From Corydoras sp. C115 (taxonomy: Eukaryota > Chordata > Actinopteri > Siluriformes > Callichthyidae): a stretch of 64,000 nt of DNA. Below, in pieces: positions 1 to 11,167 of the stretch. A model generated the notes under the pieces. The model saw nothing but the letters and a program-made list of their open reading frames with translations. It had not been told where the DNA came from and ran no database searches. The stretch lies in NCBI GenBank assembly GCA_019802505.1, contig JAFMOC010000196.1, positions 616,501 to 680,500 of the forward strand, read 5' to 3'. A program made the translations under genes and the position numbers. Numbering within the stretch: the stretch's first letter is position 1; every line of letters starts with the position of its first letter.

Positions 1-711
1 CATGAAGCAGATCATGAAGACCAAGAAGGTGGCCAGGGCGAGCCCGATGGCCCTGAAGCGCCTCTTGCGGTTGATGTTGGGCAGCCGGGACAGGATGAGG
101 ATGAAGTTGGTGTAGCAGAAGCAGCAGATGGTGAACGGCACGCAGAAGAGCACAACGAAGAGCTCCAAGCGGACGGGCAGGAGGACGGTCAGCTGCTCCT
201 TGCTGAACTCCTCGTAGCAGACCTCCTTTTTGGCGGGGTCCTCGTCCGTTTTATTGCCGTGATCGTAGTACTGCATGATGTAGACGATGCTGCAGTTGCT
301 GGCCGATATTATCCAGAACATCACGCTGGCGATGATGGCGTTCCGGGGATGGCGCTTCAGCTTGTACTTTATGGGGAAGGCCACGCCCAGGTAGCGCTCC
401 ACGCTGACGGCCGTCAGGAGGAAGGTGCTGTTGTAGATGGTGGTGTAGAAGATGAAGCCTGAGAGAGGACAGAGGAAGTAGCTCATGGACCATTTCATGT
501 CGGCCGCCTCCTTCATGCGGAACGGCAGGAAGAAGAGGAAGACCAGGTCGGAGATGGTGAGGCTGAGCAGGAGGACGTCCAGGGGCGTCGCCCTCTGCTT
601 TATCTTCTGGATGAAGATGATCAGAGCCAGCAGGTTGGCCGGGACGCCGATGATCAGCGTGATGCCGTCCACGGCCAGGACCAGGTTACTGTGCTGGGCT
701 GTCCACAGCAT
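1..711 (-). CDS. Free fatty acid receptor 2/3-like GPCR, 3' end beyond window (partial)
   Basis: An open frame of 237 codons runs from an ATG at 709-711 down to base 1 and continues out of the window inside TM6. It is a rhodopsin-class GPCR of the FFAR2/FFAR3 group, plasma-membrane receptors that sense short-chain fatty acids (family knowledge). Visible are TM1 (about residues 10-33), TM2 with the SDLVFLFFLPFR block (54-65), the TM3/ECL2 cysteines (81 and 165), ERY in place of DRY (105-107) followed by LGVAFPIKYK, and TM5 starting at RLEL. Arg181 matches the carboxylate-binding Arg180 of human FFA2. The start is supported because the intact paralog at 14610-15605 begins the same number of residues before TM1. 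There is no intron in the part seen. The two genes look roughly two-thirds identical by eye, which implies tandem duplication. FFAR2 versus FFAR3 identity is not resolved. Confidence 0.9.
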   Translation of the reverse strand, partial: MLWTAQHSNLVLAVDGITLIIGVPANLLALIIFIQKIKQRATPLDVLLLSLTISDLVFLFFLPFRMKEAADMKWSMSYFLCPLSGFIFYTTIYNSTFLLTAVSVERYLGVAFPIKYKLKRHPRNAIIASVMFWIISASNCSIVYIMQYYDHGNKTDEDPAKKEVCYEEFSKEQLTVLLPVRLELFVVLFCVPFTICCFCYTNFILILSRLPNINRKRRFRAIGLALATFLVFMICFM

Positions 712-811
712 CGTTGTGTTCTCGCGTCCTCAGGACGTCTACGGAAACAGAACAGGAATTTTGACTCATCTGCTTTATTTGATCAAACCCATGCCTCCTG
801 GAGGTGAGCGG
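712..811. other. Upstream flank of the first FFAR-like gene
   Basis: This 100-bp stretch holds the 5' flank or 5' UTR of the minus-strand receptor. No TATA box or splice site is convincing. Confidence 0.3.
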
Positions 812-1240
812 TCTGAGGTCCAGGGCCCCAAACATGACGAGGGACCTGACCAACCCACACCCAACCCTGAGTCCAGACCTCAACTCCATCCAACGGCTTT
901 TTAAATTTTTTTAATTTGATTTATTTTTAAGAGATGAACTAGAACTGAGATTGAGAGCCAGGTCCTTTTCACCCAACATCAGTGTCTGACCTCACCACTG
1001 CTCTGCTGGTCTGAGGTCCAGGGCCCCAAACATGACGAGGGACCTGACCAACCCACACCCAACCCTGAGTCCAGACCTCAACTCCATCCAACACCTTTTT
1101 TATTTTTATTTTTATTTTTATTTTTTAAGAGATGAACTAGAACTGAGATTGAGAGCCAGGTCCTTTTCACCCAACATCAGTGTCTGACCTCACCACTGCT
1201 CTGCTGGACGAATGGACAAGTATCCCCACAGACGATCAGA
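812..1240 (+). mobile_element. Tandemly duplicated Tc1-like transposon relic
   Basis: Two copies of a unit of about 198 bp (812-1009 and 1010-1206) are nearly identical. Each holds decayed text of the common fish Tc1/mariner transposase segment (the block around 'pagSPDLNPIEhLWdeLe...'), here interrupted by a T/A-rich insert. The second copy runs on a little further, to about 1240. Frames are broken, so this is a relic and not a gene. Confidence 0.55.
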
Positions 1241-1619
1241 AATTAGCTAAGCGAGAAATTTCGTAAAAGTCAGCATTCCAATTCGTCCCGAAACATTGAA
1301 CAGAGCTGTGGGGGGCCTCGGCATCACAAACCACATCCGTTAATGCACACGATTGCAGTCATGCTGGAAAAGGAGAAGGTGCTTCCCCAAACTGGAAAAG
1401 ACCAGAATGACAACAGGTCGTAATTCCTCTCCTCGCCGCGAAGAAGCCGCGGTGCGAGAACCCTGCAGTGTGAGAACCCTGCGGTGCGAGAACGCCGTGG
1501 TATGTTTTCTAAACTTAGGAAATGTTTATTCATAAAAAAAAAATCCAGTGGATTCAAAATGAAAAGCTCAGCAGCTCAGAGGGAAGGAAGTCACTTTCAC
1601 TATTTCAAAAGTTGCTGAG

Positions 1620-1677
<58 letters not shown>

Positions 1678-1965
1678 ATCCTGGTAATTAAGGGACATGG
1701 GGGGGGGGGGTCATTGCTCTTCCAATACTCTACAACTCCTTCCACTTCCTCTATGAAGCGTAGTGAACATCATTTCAACATCAGAACATTCCACTTCCTG
1801 TTCTAAACACAGACCTTTGTCCAGTGATGGGGGGGGGGGGGGGTTCCAGTAATGTTTTTTTTAGATGGATGCAATTTTGTCCCTCTGCATATTTAATACT
1901 GTCTTTTACTCTCTATTTATTGGCTCATTATGGAAATTGCTACATTCTGACGAAAACTTGTGAAG
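1241..1965. other. Intergenic, microsatellites only
   Basis: It contains a (CA)n array at 1621-1676 and G runs at 1700-1710 and 1829-1843. No gene was seen. Confidence 0.6.
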
Positions 1966-2612
1966 AACACGGGTTCAGCACAGAACAACACAGGTTTAGC
2001 ACAGAACAAAATTTAAACATGGAACAGAGGTTCAGCACAGGACAGAGGTTACTCTCATAATGCAGATTCAGCACCGAACGTAGGTTCCACAAAGAACACA
2101 GGCTCAGCACAGAACAGAGAGGTTCAGCACAGAACAGAGGTTCAGCACAGAACAGAGAGGTTCAGAACAGAACACAGGTTCCTCACAGAACACAGAACAG
2201 AGGTACAACACAGAACAGAGGTTCAGCACAGAACACAGAACACAGGCTCAGCACAGAACACAGAACACAGGTTCAGCACAGAACACAGGTTCAGCACAGA
2301 ACACAGAACAGAGGTTCAGCACAGAACAGAGGTTCAGCACAGCACACAGAACAGAGGTTCAGCACAGAACACAGGTTCAGCACAGAACACAGAACAGAGG
2401 TTCAGCACAGAACAGAGGTTCAGCACAGAACACAGAACAGAGGTTCAGCACAGAACAGAGGTTCCTCACAGAACACAGGTTCAGCACAGAACAGAGGTTC
2501 AGCACAGAGGTTCCTCACAGGTTCAGCACAGAACAGAGGTTCCTCACAGAACACAGGTTCCGGCACAGAACACAGGTTCCTCACAGAACGCAGGTTCCAC
2601 ACACAGAACAGA
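1966..2612. repeat. Minisatellite of GGTTCAGCACAGAACA-type units
   Basis: About 640 bp are built from variable-length units made of 'ggttcagcacagaaca' and 'cagaacagag' blocks, with some 'ggttcctcacag' variants. Units differ in order and number, as in a higher-order VNTR. Frames across it encode EPLFCAEPVFC-like repeats only because the repeat lacks stops. Confidence 0.85.
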
Positions 2613-2960
2613 GGTTCTAACATGGACTGCTCTCCAAATCGATGCATCAGTTAGGAAAGATCTCGTGTTGATGACAGAGTTACATCACGTTTATTTACGG
2701 TTCCTTTAGTGGTTCTAGTCCCTACGGATCAGGGATTAGTGGGTGGGACCATCAGTCTTAAGGTTGGGGGTTCAATCCCTGAGTACACCAACGCTAAAGC
2801 CCTAAACCCTGAGTGTTCTGGGGGGGGGGGGGTTATAATGCAGTATAATGGCTGACCTGGTTCTCTGACCCCAACCATCATGTTGGGCTTTTGAAGTCGT
2901 TCTGTGGAACAACCTCGTATTAAATTCCCGTAACGAGTCGGAGTGACATCATGTAACATC
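2613..2960. other. Intergenic, no gene seen
   Basis: A poly-G run (2821-2832) follows a short tRNA-like stretch near 2740-2800 (ggttgggggttcaatcc) that may be the head of an old SINE. Confidence 0.4.
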
Positions 2961-2964
2961 CTTC

Positions 2965-3101
2965 ATGGGTCACTAGGGGGCAGTCGAAGAATTGAGGTTA
3001 ATAAACCAGCCTCGCGATCTGAAGGTCGCCGGTTCGGTTCCCGGGCCGACCAAGTGCTACAGCTGAAGTGCACTAACCCCAAGGGCTGCACACTGCTCCG
3101 G

Positions 3102-3150
<49 letters not shown>

Positions 3151-3228
3151 AGCTGTGTGAGCTGGGTTAAATGTGAAGGACACACTCCTCTGTGTGAGCG
3201 CTGCAGGCAGAACATTTCACTTTTAGCC
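2965..3228 (+). mobile_element. tRNA-derived SINE of a second family, with internal (GT)n
   Basis: The head has a box-B-like ggttcggttcccgg after 'ctcgcgatctgaaggtcgcc'. The body reads 'cactaaccccaagggctgca' and 'ctgctccgggcgtgtg', then a (GT)n run at 3104-3149 and 'gggttaaatgtgaaggacac'. This order matches a SINE type that is common in teleosts and unrelated to the V-SINEs elsewhere in the window. Confidence 0.6.
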
Positions 3229-3475
3229 CTCAAAATCAGAATGGGACCCCATGTCCCTCCTGTAGATGTAATGTGAGGGTGTCCTGAAACTTCTGTCCTC
3301 ATTTTGTTTAATTGTTCTCCATAAAATAACGACAAGTCAGCAAATGTTCTACAGGAAGCCGGGAACGTGTTCTGCATGTCTGCAGGCTTATATTAAATAT
3401 TTAATGCTATTTTTAATTAAAAATAAATGAATTCATGTTAAAATAAAAACCTCAATAAAAACCTGTCACTTAAAC

Positions 3476-3516
<41 letters not shown>

Positions 3517-4219
3517 TTGATTTATAAAGCCTAATTTCTAATACCAAAAATAGCACAAAAAAAATGTAATTAAAAAAAATAATAAATTAACTGTATTGTA
3601 CTCAGTCATGTATTAATGCATTGTGATGTAAATCTGCTAAATAAGTTTGTGTTGATTGATTATTAATAATCATTAGTTTTTATTACACAGACCATCTAAA
3701 AAATCTGCTTTCTACTCCAACAAAAGTTAGCTTTGAGGCCCTCGGCGGCGGCGGCGGCGCTTAATTCCTTTTAATTTACTTCTAATGATTCGATGTTAAA
3801 ACTATTAAAAGCCTGCTGCTATTCTGGACTTGGGGCTCCTGGTGGTAATGAACTCCGTGGCCTTTAGGAAGTGAAAGATCTCCAGAGGAACGTTAACGAG
3901 ATGAAGCGCTAAAGCCGGAGTTTAGAGCAAAGCATCTCTAATTAAATAAGCGCGTTGGTTTCTGCAGCGGCGCCGATACGGAGGCCGGGCGAGCGAGAGG
4001 GGCCGAGCGAGAGAGCTTACCGTTCTGTTCAGGTGGGAGAGGGAACCCGGGTTCCGTTCAGATGGAAGTGTTTGAAGCGTCACATTCTGAGCTCCTTATA
4101 AAGATTTTGCAATGTTGACACACACACAGAAAACGAGAAACACGTACATCCTCTTGCGCGATTACATTATTTTACAAAAGTCCCCGGTGTGATCACGTTC
4201 GCTGAACTTTCGCCGTGTG

Positions 4220-4250
<31 letters not shown>

Positions 4251-4483
4251 GCGGGATTTCTCACGTTCTACCTGCGATGCGTGTTTATTGTGTAAAAGCG
4301 TCCATGAAGGTTGCGTTAAACCGTATACGCCACGCTGCGCCGGATTTGTGTTTGTTGTGTTCGTTATAATGACGTTAAAGATAGAGTTCACGTTCATGTC
4401 GTGTATTTATAGAACGTTCTTTTAACGATCGCACATCGGCACAAAGCAGCTCTACGGTCTGAAACGCCTAAAACCCCCAAAGA
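3229..4483. other. Repeat-poor intergenic stretch with (TAA)n and a 29-G run
   Basis: It holds a (TAA)n array at 3475-3512 and an uninterrupted run of 29 G at 4221-4249. The 3720-4080 part is TAAT/ATTA-rich and bounded by GC-rich sequence, so it is a weak candidate regulatory element. I see no gene. Confidence 0.4.
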
Positions 4484-4760
4484 GCGAAACGAAGCGGCAG
4501 CGGCAAGGAAAAACTCCGTTATGTTGTTTATTTAATGAGGAAACCTTGTGAGGACCGAGGCTCAGTGGGGGACAGCCATGTACGGACTGTGTGGTGGTCA
4601 TGTGACCCGTATTTAACGATTGACAGGTGATACTATATGAGTCCATTGGGGGCGTCCTGCAGGACCGCCAGTCCAATGGAACTCCAGGTTCCGTGGCCGT
4701 AATCGGGCTTCGCAGAACCACGGATGGAGAGAAATGGAGAACTGAGGTAGCTCATGATGC
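4484..4760 (-). mobile_element. Interspersed repeat, TTGAAC-tailed family (family R)
   Basis: It shares 'ggaaaaactcc', 'aggaaaccttgtgaggaccga' and 'gcaggaccgcc' with copies at 16863-17045, 48907-49300 and 51041-51421 (complementary strand). The full copies end in repeated ttgaac, as expected for a retroposed 3' tail. I do not know the formal name of the family. Confidence 0.55.
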
Positions 4761-4814
4761 CTCAAGAAGGCACAGGACGTTCTCCGGGTATTGTGCGCAT
4801 CGTTACAATAAGAA

Positions 4815-4933
4815 GGTCCTGGACCCCGAGGCAGGGGGGACGAGGTCCCTTCTGTGTGGCATTTGCATGTTCTCCCTGTTTTGGGTCAACGTAGAAGGTA
4901 TGCCAAGATACAGCACCCCTGAACCGTCCGTCT
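4815..4933 (+). mobile_element. V-SINE core fragment fused to the next SINE
   Basis: 'aagaaggtcctggacccc' plus 'cttctgtgtggcatttgcatgttctccctg' is the head and core of another V-SINE subfamily. Its junction to the minus-strand SINE that follows (ccgtccgtctgtccattatc) recurs at 14084-14104. Confidence 0.6.
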
Positions 4934-5247
4934 GTCCATTATCTTCCACTGTATCCTCTATTAGGGTCGTGTGGGGGTTCCCCATGCCCATCCAGGGGAG
5001 AACGTTTCAGGCGCTGGGCAGATACACCCAGGACAGGGGCGCAATTTATCACTGGACACAGACTATATGGGGCAATTTGGAGAACTCAATTCACCTTGAG
5101 CCATGTTTTTGGACTGTGGGAGGAAACCAGAGAACCCGGAGGAAACCCACACGGACACGGGGAGAACATGTAAATTCCACCCAGATTGGGAATCGAACCT
5201 GGAATCCCTAGTGCTGAGAGGAGAACATGCTAAACCACTAAGACAAA
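4934..5247 (-). mobile_element. V-SINE (DANA/Mermaid-like), near full length
   Basis: This entry describes the family. In the sense direction a copy of about 350 bp starts GGCGGCACGGTGGCTTAGTGG (RNA pol III box A is TGGCTTAGTGG). It carries box B GGTTCGAATCC about 50 bases on, then the conserved V core (gtttccatgttctccccgtg ... tccggtttcctcccacagtcc). Next come a 3' body (gccccatatagagtgtgtctgtg, cgttctcccctggatgggca, ccctaatagaggataaagcgg) and a (TGAA)n or (TGGA)n tail. The layout matches zebrafish DANA and catfish Mermaid SINEs. This copy reads on the minus strand. Confidence 0.85.
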
Positions 5248-6290
5248 TAGCTCAACCACTGGAGCCATAAGGATCAAAGGCCCGGCTCACGGCCTCGTCA
5301 GCAACACCGTGTGAGGGTTCGCACCCCCCCCCCAGCCTTCCATCTGCAGCTCATCACCCAAACCACTAAGCTGCCACGCCCCCTGCTGATTATACCGAAG
5401 ACAAAATTCCAATTAAGGACGCGGATTAAAAAGCGGCGGGTTTGTTCCGGCGGGTTTTGTACGTTGGCGGCTTGCTGACCTTACGAGAGACTTTTTTTTT
5501 TTCTGTCGTATTTTATTTATCGCACGATTTTAGTTCCGCCTTCATGGACTGGACCCGCCGCCCCGTCTCCGAGCGCTGAACCGAATCCCCCGTCCCGCCG
5601 TCCGCCAAGTCGATCAATGAAAAAGAAAACGCGTCCCTCCTGAAGAGAGCTGTCAGATGCTCGCCGTCTCTGGACGCTTGGTGCAGCCTGTCGTCGCCAA
5701 GATAACAGCAGGGGCGCTTTAAAGACGCTTTATGAAGGAACCAAGGATCTTAACCAGATCTCCAAAATCCCTCTGAGCTGAGGAACCCCACGTGGTGGAC
5801 CTCGGAGAGGTGTCTTCAAAATGTAAACAAATGAACCGCAAAATGTAAACAAAACGGGCACCGGACCTGTTAGTGACACGATTCTGACCAAGGGGTGTGA
5901 GGTGTGTGTGTGTGGGGTGTGTGTGTGTGGGGTGTGTGTGTGTGGGTGTGTGTGGGGTGTGTGTGTGGGGGGGTTCATACCACTCACTTTACCTCACACC
6001 AGTGAAACTGTTCAGGTCAACCTTTATTTGTCCCACAACGGGGGGAAATTCCCATTCTCAGCAGCAGATACGTTGAAAAAAGTATCCAGTCATTAGAAGA
6101 GAATGTAAAAAAAAAAATTTGGAAAAATGTAAATAGAATTAGAAGTTATATTATATATAAATTTTTTTTTATTATATTTTTTTATATTTTATATTTTTTA
6201 TTATATATTATTATATTATAAGTCAGTTATTTACAGTCCTACAAAAGAGGAATGAAATGAAGCAGATATTGCACATGTAGAATCTGAGAA
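5248..6290. other. Intergenic with (GT)n-rich run and a LINE-tail relic
   Basis: An imperfect gtgtgtgtgtggg repeat lies at 5897-5970. At about 6018-6075 'cctttatttgtcccacaacggggggaaatt' resembles the antisense 3' end of an L2/CR1-type LINE. AT-rich sequence fills 6100-6230. No gene was seen. Confidence 0.4.
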
Positions 6291-6648
6291 GGGCGTTATG
6301 GTGGCTTAGTGGTTTAGCATGTTCTCCTCTCAGCGCTAGGGATTCCCGGTTCGAATCCCCATCTGGGTGGAGTTTCCATGTCCTCGCCGTGTCCGCGTGG
6401 GTTTCCTCCGGGTTCTCCGGTTTCCCCCCGCAGTCCAAAAACATGGATCAAGTCAATTGAGTTCTCCAAATTGCCCCATATAGAGTGTGTCTGTGTGAGT
6501 GAGTGTGTGCCCAGTGATAGCACCCTGTCCTGGGTGTATCTGCCCAGCGCCCGAAACGTTCTCCCCTGGATGGGCATGGGGAACCCCCCCCCCCCCCCCC
6601 CCCGACCCTAATATAGGGTAAAGCGGAAGATATTGGATGGATGGATGG
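6291..6648 (+). mobile_element. V-SINE, near full length
   Basis: Complete from box A to a (TGGA)n tail. An 18-base C run replaces the usual ccccaccgcg. Confidence 0.85.
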
Positions 6649-6826
6649 TATCAGATTAAATGTCAGACACCGATGATAAAGAAAAAACGTCACAGTGTCA
6701 GACGAGGTTGAGGTCAGGGATCTGCGTGGAACTCTGTCAGTGATGCTGGACCCCAATAAAAGGCCTTCCCCAAACTGTTGGATTCATTGATTAAGCGTTA
6801 CTGCTGCCGAACACAAGCAGAATCAT

Positions 6827-6968
6827 CCATCCATTCATTATCTTCCGCTTTATCCTCTATTAGGGTCGCGGGGGGGGGTTCCCCATGCCCATCCAGGGGA
6901 GAACGTTTCGGGCGCTGGGCAGATACACCCAGGACAGGGGGGCAATCTCACTCACACACACAGACACA
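6827..6968 (-). mobile_element. V-SINE, 3' half only
   Basis: Sense-strand tail and 3' body only. It stops at the cacacacagacac stretch. Confidence 0.75.
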
Positions 6969-7294
6969 GAACCGGAGGGCGTGATGATGTCCCATGTGGG
7001 TTGGAGGCGGAGGAGGACATTTGGTTTCTGATAGAGGAACCTCTGCGTAACGAGGTGTACATCAGATGACGAGGACGCGATTATTAAACAATCCAGAGAT
7101 TCCGGATTTGACGGAACATTATGGTTTTTTTTTTAGAGCTGTGACATTTTAAGGCTTTTTTTTTTTTTTTTTTAAAATAAAGACGGCGGTGTGTGAAACT
7201 TCTCCTTTGAGGATGTTGTGTAACGACCCAACTGGCAGTTTGTACGTCGTGCGGCCGCAATCGATTCTTCTTCCTTCATATAATTCTGCTTGTA

Positions 7295-7621
7295 GGGGCG
7301 GCACGGTGGGTTAGTGCTTTAGCATGTTCTCCTCTCAGCGCTGGGGATTCCCGGTTGGAATCCCAATCTGGGTGGAGTTTCCATGTCCTCCCCGTGTCCG
7401 CGTGGGTTTCCTCCGGGTTCTCCGGTTTCCTCCCACAGTCCAAAAAAATGGATCAATGGTGAATTGAATTCTCCAAATTGCCCCATATAGAGTGTGTCTG
7501 TGTGAGTGAGTGTGTGCCCAGTGATGGATTGGCGCCCTGTCCTGGGTGTATATCCCCAGCACCCGAAACGTTCTCCCCTGGATGGGCATGGGGAACCCCC
7601 CCACCCCCACCCGCGCGACCA
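7295..7621 (+). mobile_element. V-SINE lacking its tail
   Basis: Box A region altered (cacggtgggttagtgc). Body intact until 'cgcgacc'; the tail is missing. Confidence 0.8.
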
Positions 7622-7740
7622 TACGATTTGAAGCTGCTTGTGTTCGTCAGTGGTCACCAATTTGAAGCTCGGGGATTTTGAATCCCAATTCCACTGAGGT
7701 TACCCGTGTGGGCCCTTGAGCACGGCCCCTAACCCTCATC

Positions 7741-8040
7741 TATTTGGTGGTATAGTAGTCAGCACATCTGCCTCTCAGCGCTGGGGATTGGTTGGGTTTG
7801 GGTTTTGGGTTCTCAAGTGTCCTCCCACAGTCCAAAAACGTGGATTCAAGGTGAATTGGCTGCTCTAACTTGCCCCTATATAGTGTCTGTTTGTCTGTGT
7901 GACTGAGTGTGTGCCCTGGCCTGGGACCCGAAACATTCTCCCCTGGATGGGCATGGGGAACAATACCGCCCCCCCCCCCCCCCTCCACACGACCCTAGGG
8001 GAGTATTACGTTGTAGATGATGGATAGATGGAGGGATGGA
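7741..8040 (+). mobile_element. V-SINE, old and diverged
   Basis: It has lost most of the core between the head (tctcagcgctggggatt) and 'gtcctcccacagtcc'. The 3' body is recognisable down to a tgga tail. Confidence 0.7.
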
Positions 8041-9330
8041 TGTGCGTGAAGTAAATCCCCCGAAAAAACAGCAGTGACGCAGGCTGAAGAATGAGTCATT
8101 TTGGAAAAATTATGGGATGCCCAGGTCTCCACGGCTCGCCATATGGCGTGTGGAATGTCAGGCGCCCGCTCGCAGGGCATCGTGTTTTCGGTGAAGTGAC
8201 TGAAGGTGACTGGAAGAGCGCGTGAGGAGCGATGGGTGGCTGCACGGCGACGCCCCCCCCTCCCCCGGCTCTGCATCTGGTACGGTCGGAGCTGACGGAT
8301 GAAGCTCCGGCAAAAATGACACGGATCTCATAATCACACCCGAAGTCCACGAGCGGAGCCCCCGAGCCGGGGGCCGTTTTATTGCCGCAGATCCGGCGCC
8401 TGCCTCTTCGCACGCCCCCGATTCGGCTGATTGAAAACCCGCCGGTCCCCCGGCCCCTGCAATCTCGTGACTCGCATGCCACCGCGATGCCGCCACCAAT
8501 ATTTACAGGCTTTTGTTGGCGTGCGTGGACTCGCTCAGCCAATTACAGACCCTCTGAGGCCTCCGGAATCTCTCTGCATATTGGATTCCACCCCTCGGAT
8601 CAGATTACACGCCTTAAAGGGCCCAGATAATAACCTCCGCCCGAGATTAGCTTTTAATTACTTTAGCATCGGTTTAAAGGCTACAAATCACTTTACCTTC
8701 CTGACTTCGGCGTGCAGGAGGGGATTGAAATGCGTCGGCGTGTCGCGGAACGGCGGGAGATGTTTGATGTTTACTACGTACAGAACAAGACACTCTGCTA
8801 AGCCGTGTGCAGCGAAGCTAGTTCACATATTAATGAAACCGTGGATGGAGAACCTTCCACCCGGCCTAACTCCGCCAGATGCGAGGAGAACCTCATCCCT
8901 GTGTTTAGGCCTTTCAGAACCCGGGACCTTTAGGGTCTGACTGTAAAAGGCTTAATATTCAGAATAAATTTTGCTAAATTTGCTAAAAATATTATATTAA
9001 AACTTTTTATTTTGCGCAGTAAATCTCGATGGCTTGGTTAAATGAAAGAGATCTTTTTTCGGGAGATTAGAATTAAAATAGTTTGTTTATGTGTAAATAA
9101 ACGAATTAAAAGGTTGATCGGGACCGATTTCACGTCACGCATCGGAGACGCATCGTTAGACATAGCAATGTCTCCCTCTAGTGGCCAAGAGCCGTTCGAC
9201 ACCCTGTGTAACACATGTAACTGACATTAAATATTGTTATATTTTATTACAGATAATTATATTCTTCATGCAAATCGGTTATACATGATCTAATTAGAGA
9301 TTGTAAGGGCTGCTGGGGGCTATCCCGGTG
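8041..9330. other. Repeat-poor stretch, possible conserved non-coding DNA
   Basis: From 8100 to 8940 there are no recognisable repeats. A GC-rich part (8150-8480) leads into a part rich in TTAATTA and TTTAATTACTTTAG. Open frames of up to 169 codons here have no splice signals or family likeness. I call no gene. Confidence 0.3.
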
Positions 9331-10615
9331 CTTATGGGATAAAAGGCAGGCACACATCAGCAGTCGATACAGGGCCAGTTGAGGATTTCAGTCCACTGCA
9401 CAGGCATTTTTGTATTTTCGGAAAAACCGAGCTCCTCGGAGAATGCCCAAAACATAGGGAGAACATGCAAACTCCACACCGGACCTTACCAGTTGTAAAG
9501 GTACAGGTGGAACAGACACCGATAGTTTTCTGCAGAGGGTCATGCAAAGGCTAAACCACTTCCCACAGAGGTAATCCACAACTGGCGGCCAGAGATCTCG
9601 AGACCAGAAGCGTTGCATCAACCCCGGAGCCTATCCCAGCACGCTCTTACTCTGCTCTTCACAAGCTGGACTGGATTTCAATGAGCACTTTTCTTTAAAC
9701 TTTGTCAAATCAAATGATTTTTGAATGTCTTACCTCGGCGGCGGTGATGGTGATGGGGATGGTGATGGTGATTGTGGGGCTGATGGAGTTGCACCTCTGT
9801 AATCGGAAGGTTTGTGCCTTTTTCTCTCTAAAAGGAATCACGTGAGGTCGGCTGCATGTCAGACACTTTATCAGGAAACCGACGCGTCTTCAGTAATGGG
9901 TTGGCCTGTTAACCTAAATATACCTTGACTTCCTTTGCATCTAGATCAGCGGCTTTAAAAGTGTCTGCACAGTTTAGAGTTAAATGTGGCATCATACCAC
10001 ATGTACAGATGCAGTCAGTCCAGATGCATGAACTGAGGTAATGGGCCTGAATAAAACGCCTGGTTCGCAGGACACTGGACGCTGGACGCTGGAGCTCCGT
10101 CCCACATCTGTATTCTGCATCTGGGTTTGGACCATTACACCCTTCCATATTTCTGGTCTTGTCTTTTGACACTCATGCCTGCTCCTGCGTGCCCTGAGAC
10201 CTCCGCTCAGCGCATTGTGGAGGATCTCGCATGAGCTGCACATCGTCCCGACCTCCACCCCATTCGATAATTTAGAGACGAATCGGGAATCTGACTCTGA
10301 GCAGGATTTCCCTCATGCTGAATGTGTTTGTGTTCTGCGTCTGTGTTCTTTGTGAACTAAATGGTCTGATTTCCATCAGCGTCTCGGCTCGCGGGTGCGG
10401 ATGCTAATGGAGTTTGAGACCGAATCTGCGGGATGCTGTTATTAAAACGTGTCTTTAGAAGGGGGGCGGAGTCTTCAATGAGAGTGTTCTCTTGTGCTTT
10501 TGGAAGAGCGGCGCTCGTTTGCAGAAGTGAGTTGCAGAGTGACGCGCCGGGTTTCTTCGAGTGCAGATTTGGAGCAGAGGTCTCGCAACAGGCCTCAAAA
10601 ATAAAAATATAAATA
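9331..10615. other. Intergenic with an old V-SINE core relic
   Basis: 'gggagaacatgcaaactccacac' near 9457-9480 is an antisense V-core remnant. A short tgatgg repeat lies at 9739-9775. Nothing else is recognisable. Confidence 0.4.
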
Positions 10616-11046
10616 AAGGGCGGCAGTGATTAACGCCTCTGCCTCTCAGCCCTCGGGAACCGGGTTCGAATCCCGATCTGGGTAAGGGCGGCATGATGAC
10701 TTAGTGGGAGTTTCCACGTTCTCCGCCCGTGTCCTTCAGCGCTAGGGATTCCCGGTTTCTGGGTGGAGTTTCCACGTTCTCCCCGTGTCCGCGTGGGTTT
10801 CCTCCGGGTTCTCCGGTTTCCTCCCACAGTCCAAAAATATGGATCAAGTCAATTGAGTTCTCCAAATTGCCCCATGCAGAGTGTGTGTGTGTGTGAGTGA
10901 GTGTGTGCCCAGCGATAGATTGCCCCCCTGTCCTGGGTGTATCTGCCCAGCGCCCGATACGTTCTCCCCTGGATTTGCATGGGGAACCCCCCCGCGACCC
11001 TAATAGAGGATAAAGCGGGAGATAATGGATGGATGAATGAATGAAT
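10616..11046 (+). mobile_element. Rearranged V-SINE: head fragment plus second copy
   Basis: A head with box B (10616-10684) abuts a second copy with an internally scrambled head: its 'gggagtttccacgttctcc' segment appears twice, around a misplaced 'agcgctagggattcccgg'. The rest is normal to a tail of (ATGA)n. Confidence 0.75.
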
Positions 11047-11167
11047 GGCCGCTCTAAATGGCCCCTATATAGTGTCTATGTGTGTGTGAGAGTCCAGGGT
11101 GCATCTGCACAGCGTCTGAAACGTTCTCCCCTGGATGGACATGAGGACCACCACCCCCCCCCCCCAT
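11047..11167 (+). mobile_element. V-SINE 3' fragment, diverged
   Basis: It starts at 'ggccgctctaaatggcccctatatagtg' and ends in a C run. It abuts the copy before it. Confidence 0.65.

Noticed and set aside
1621..1806. Frames with (Thr-His)n or (Cys-Val)n
   Set aside because: Translation of CA/GT microsatellites; the same applies near 3.1, 38.4, 52.8 and 59.8 kb.
4627..5211. 194-codon plus-strand frame
   Set aside because: Composed of family R and SINE sequence read antisense.
8096..8940. Overlapping frames of 148, 113 and 169 codons on both strands
   Set aside because: GC-rich stretch with few stops; no splice signals, codon pattern or recognisable domain. Kept only as a possible non-coding element.
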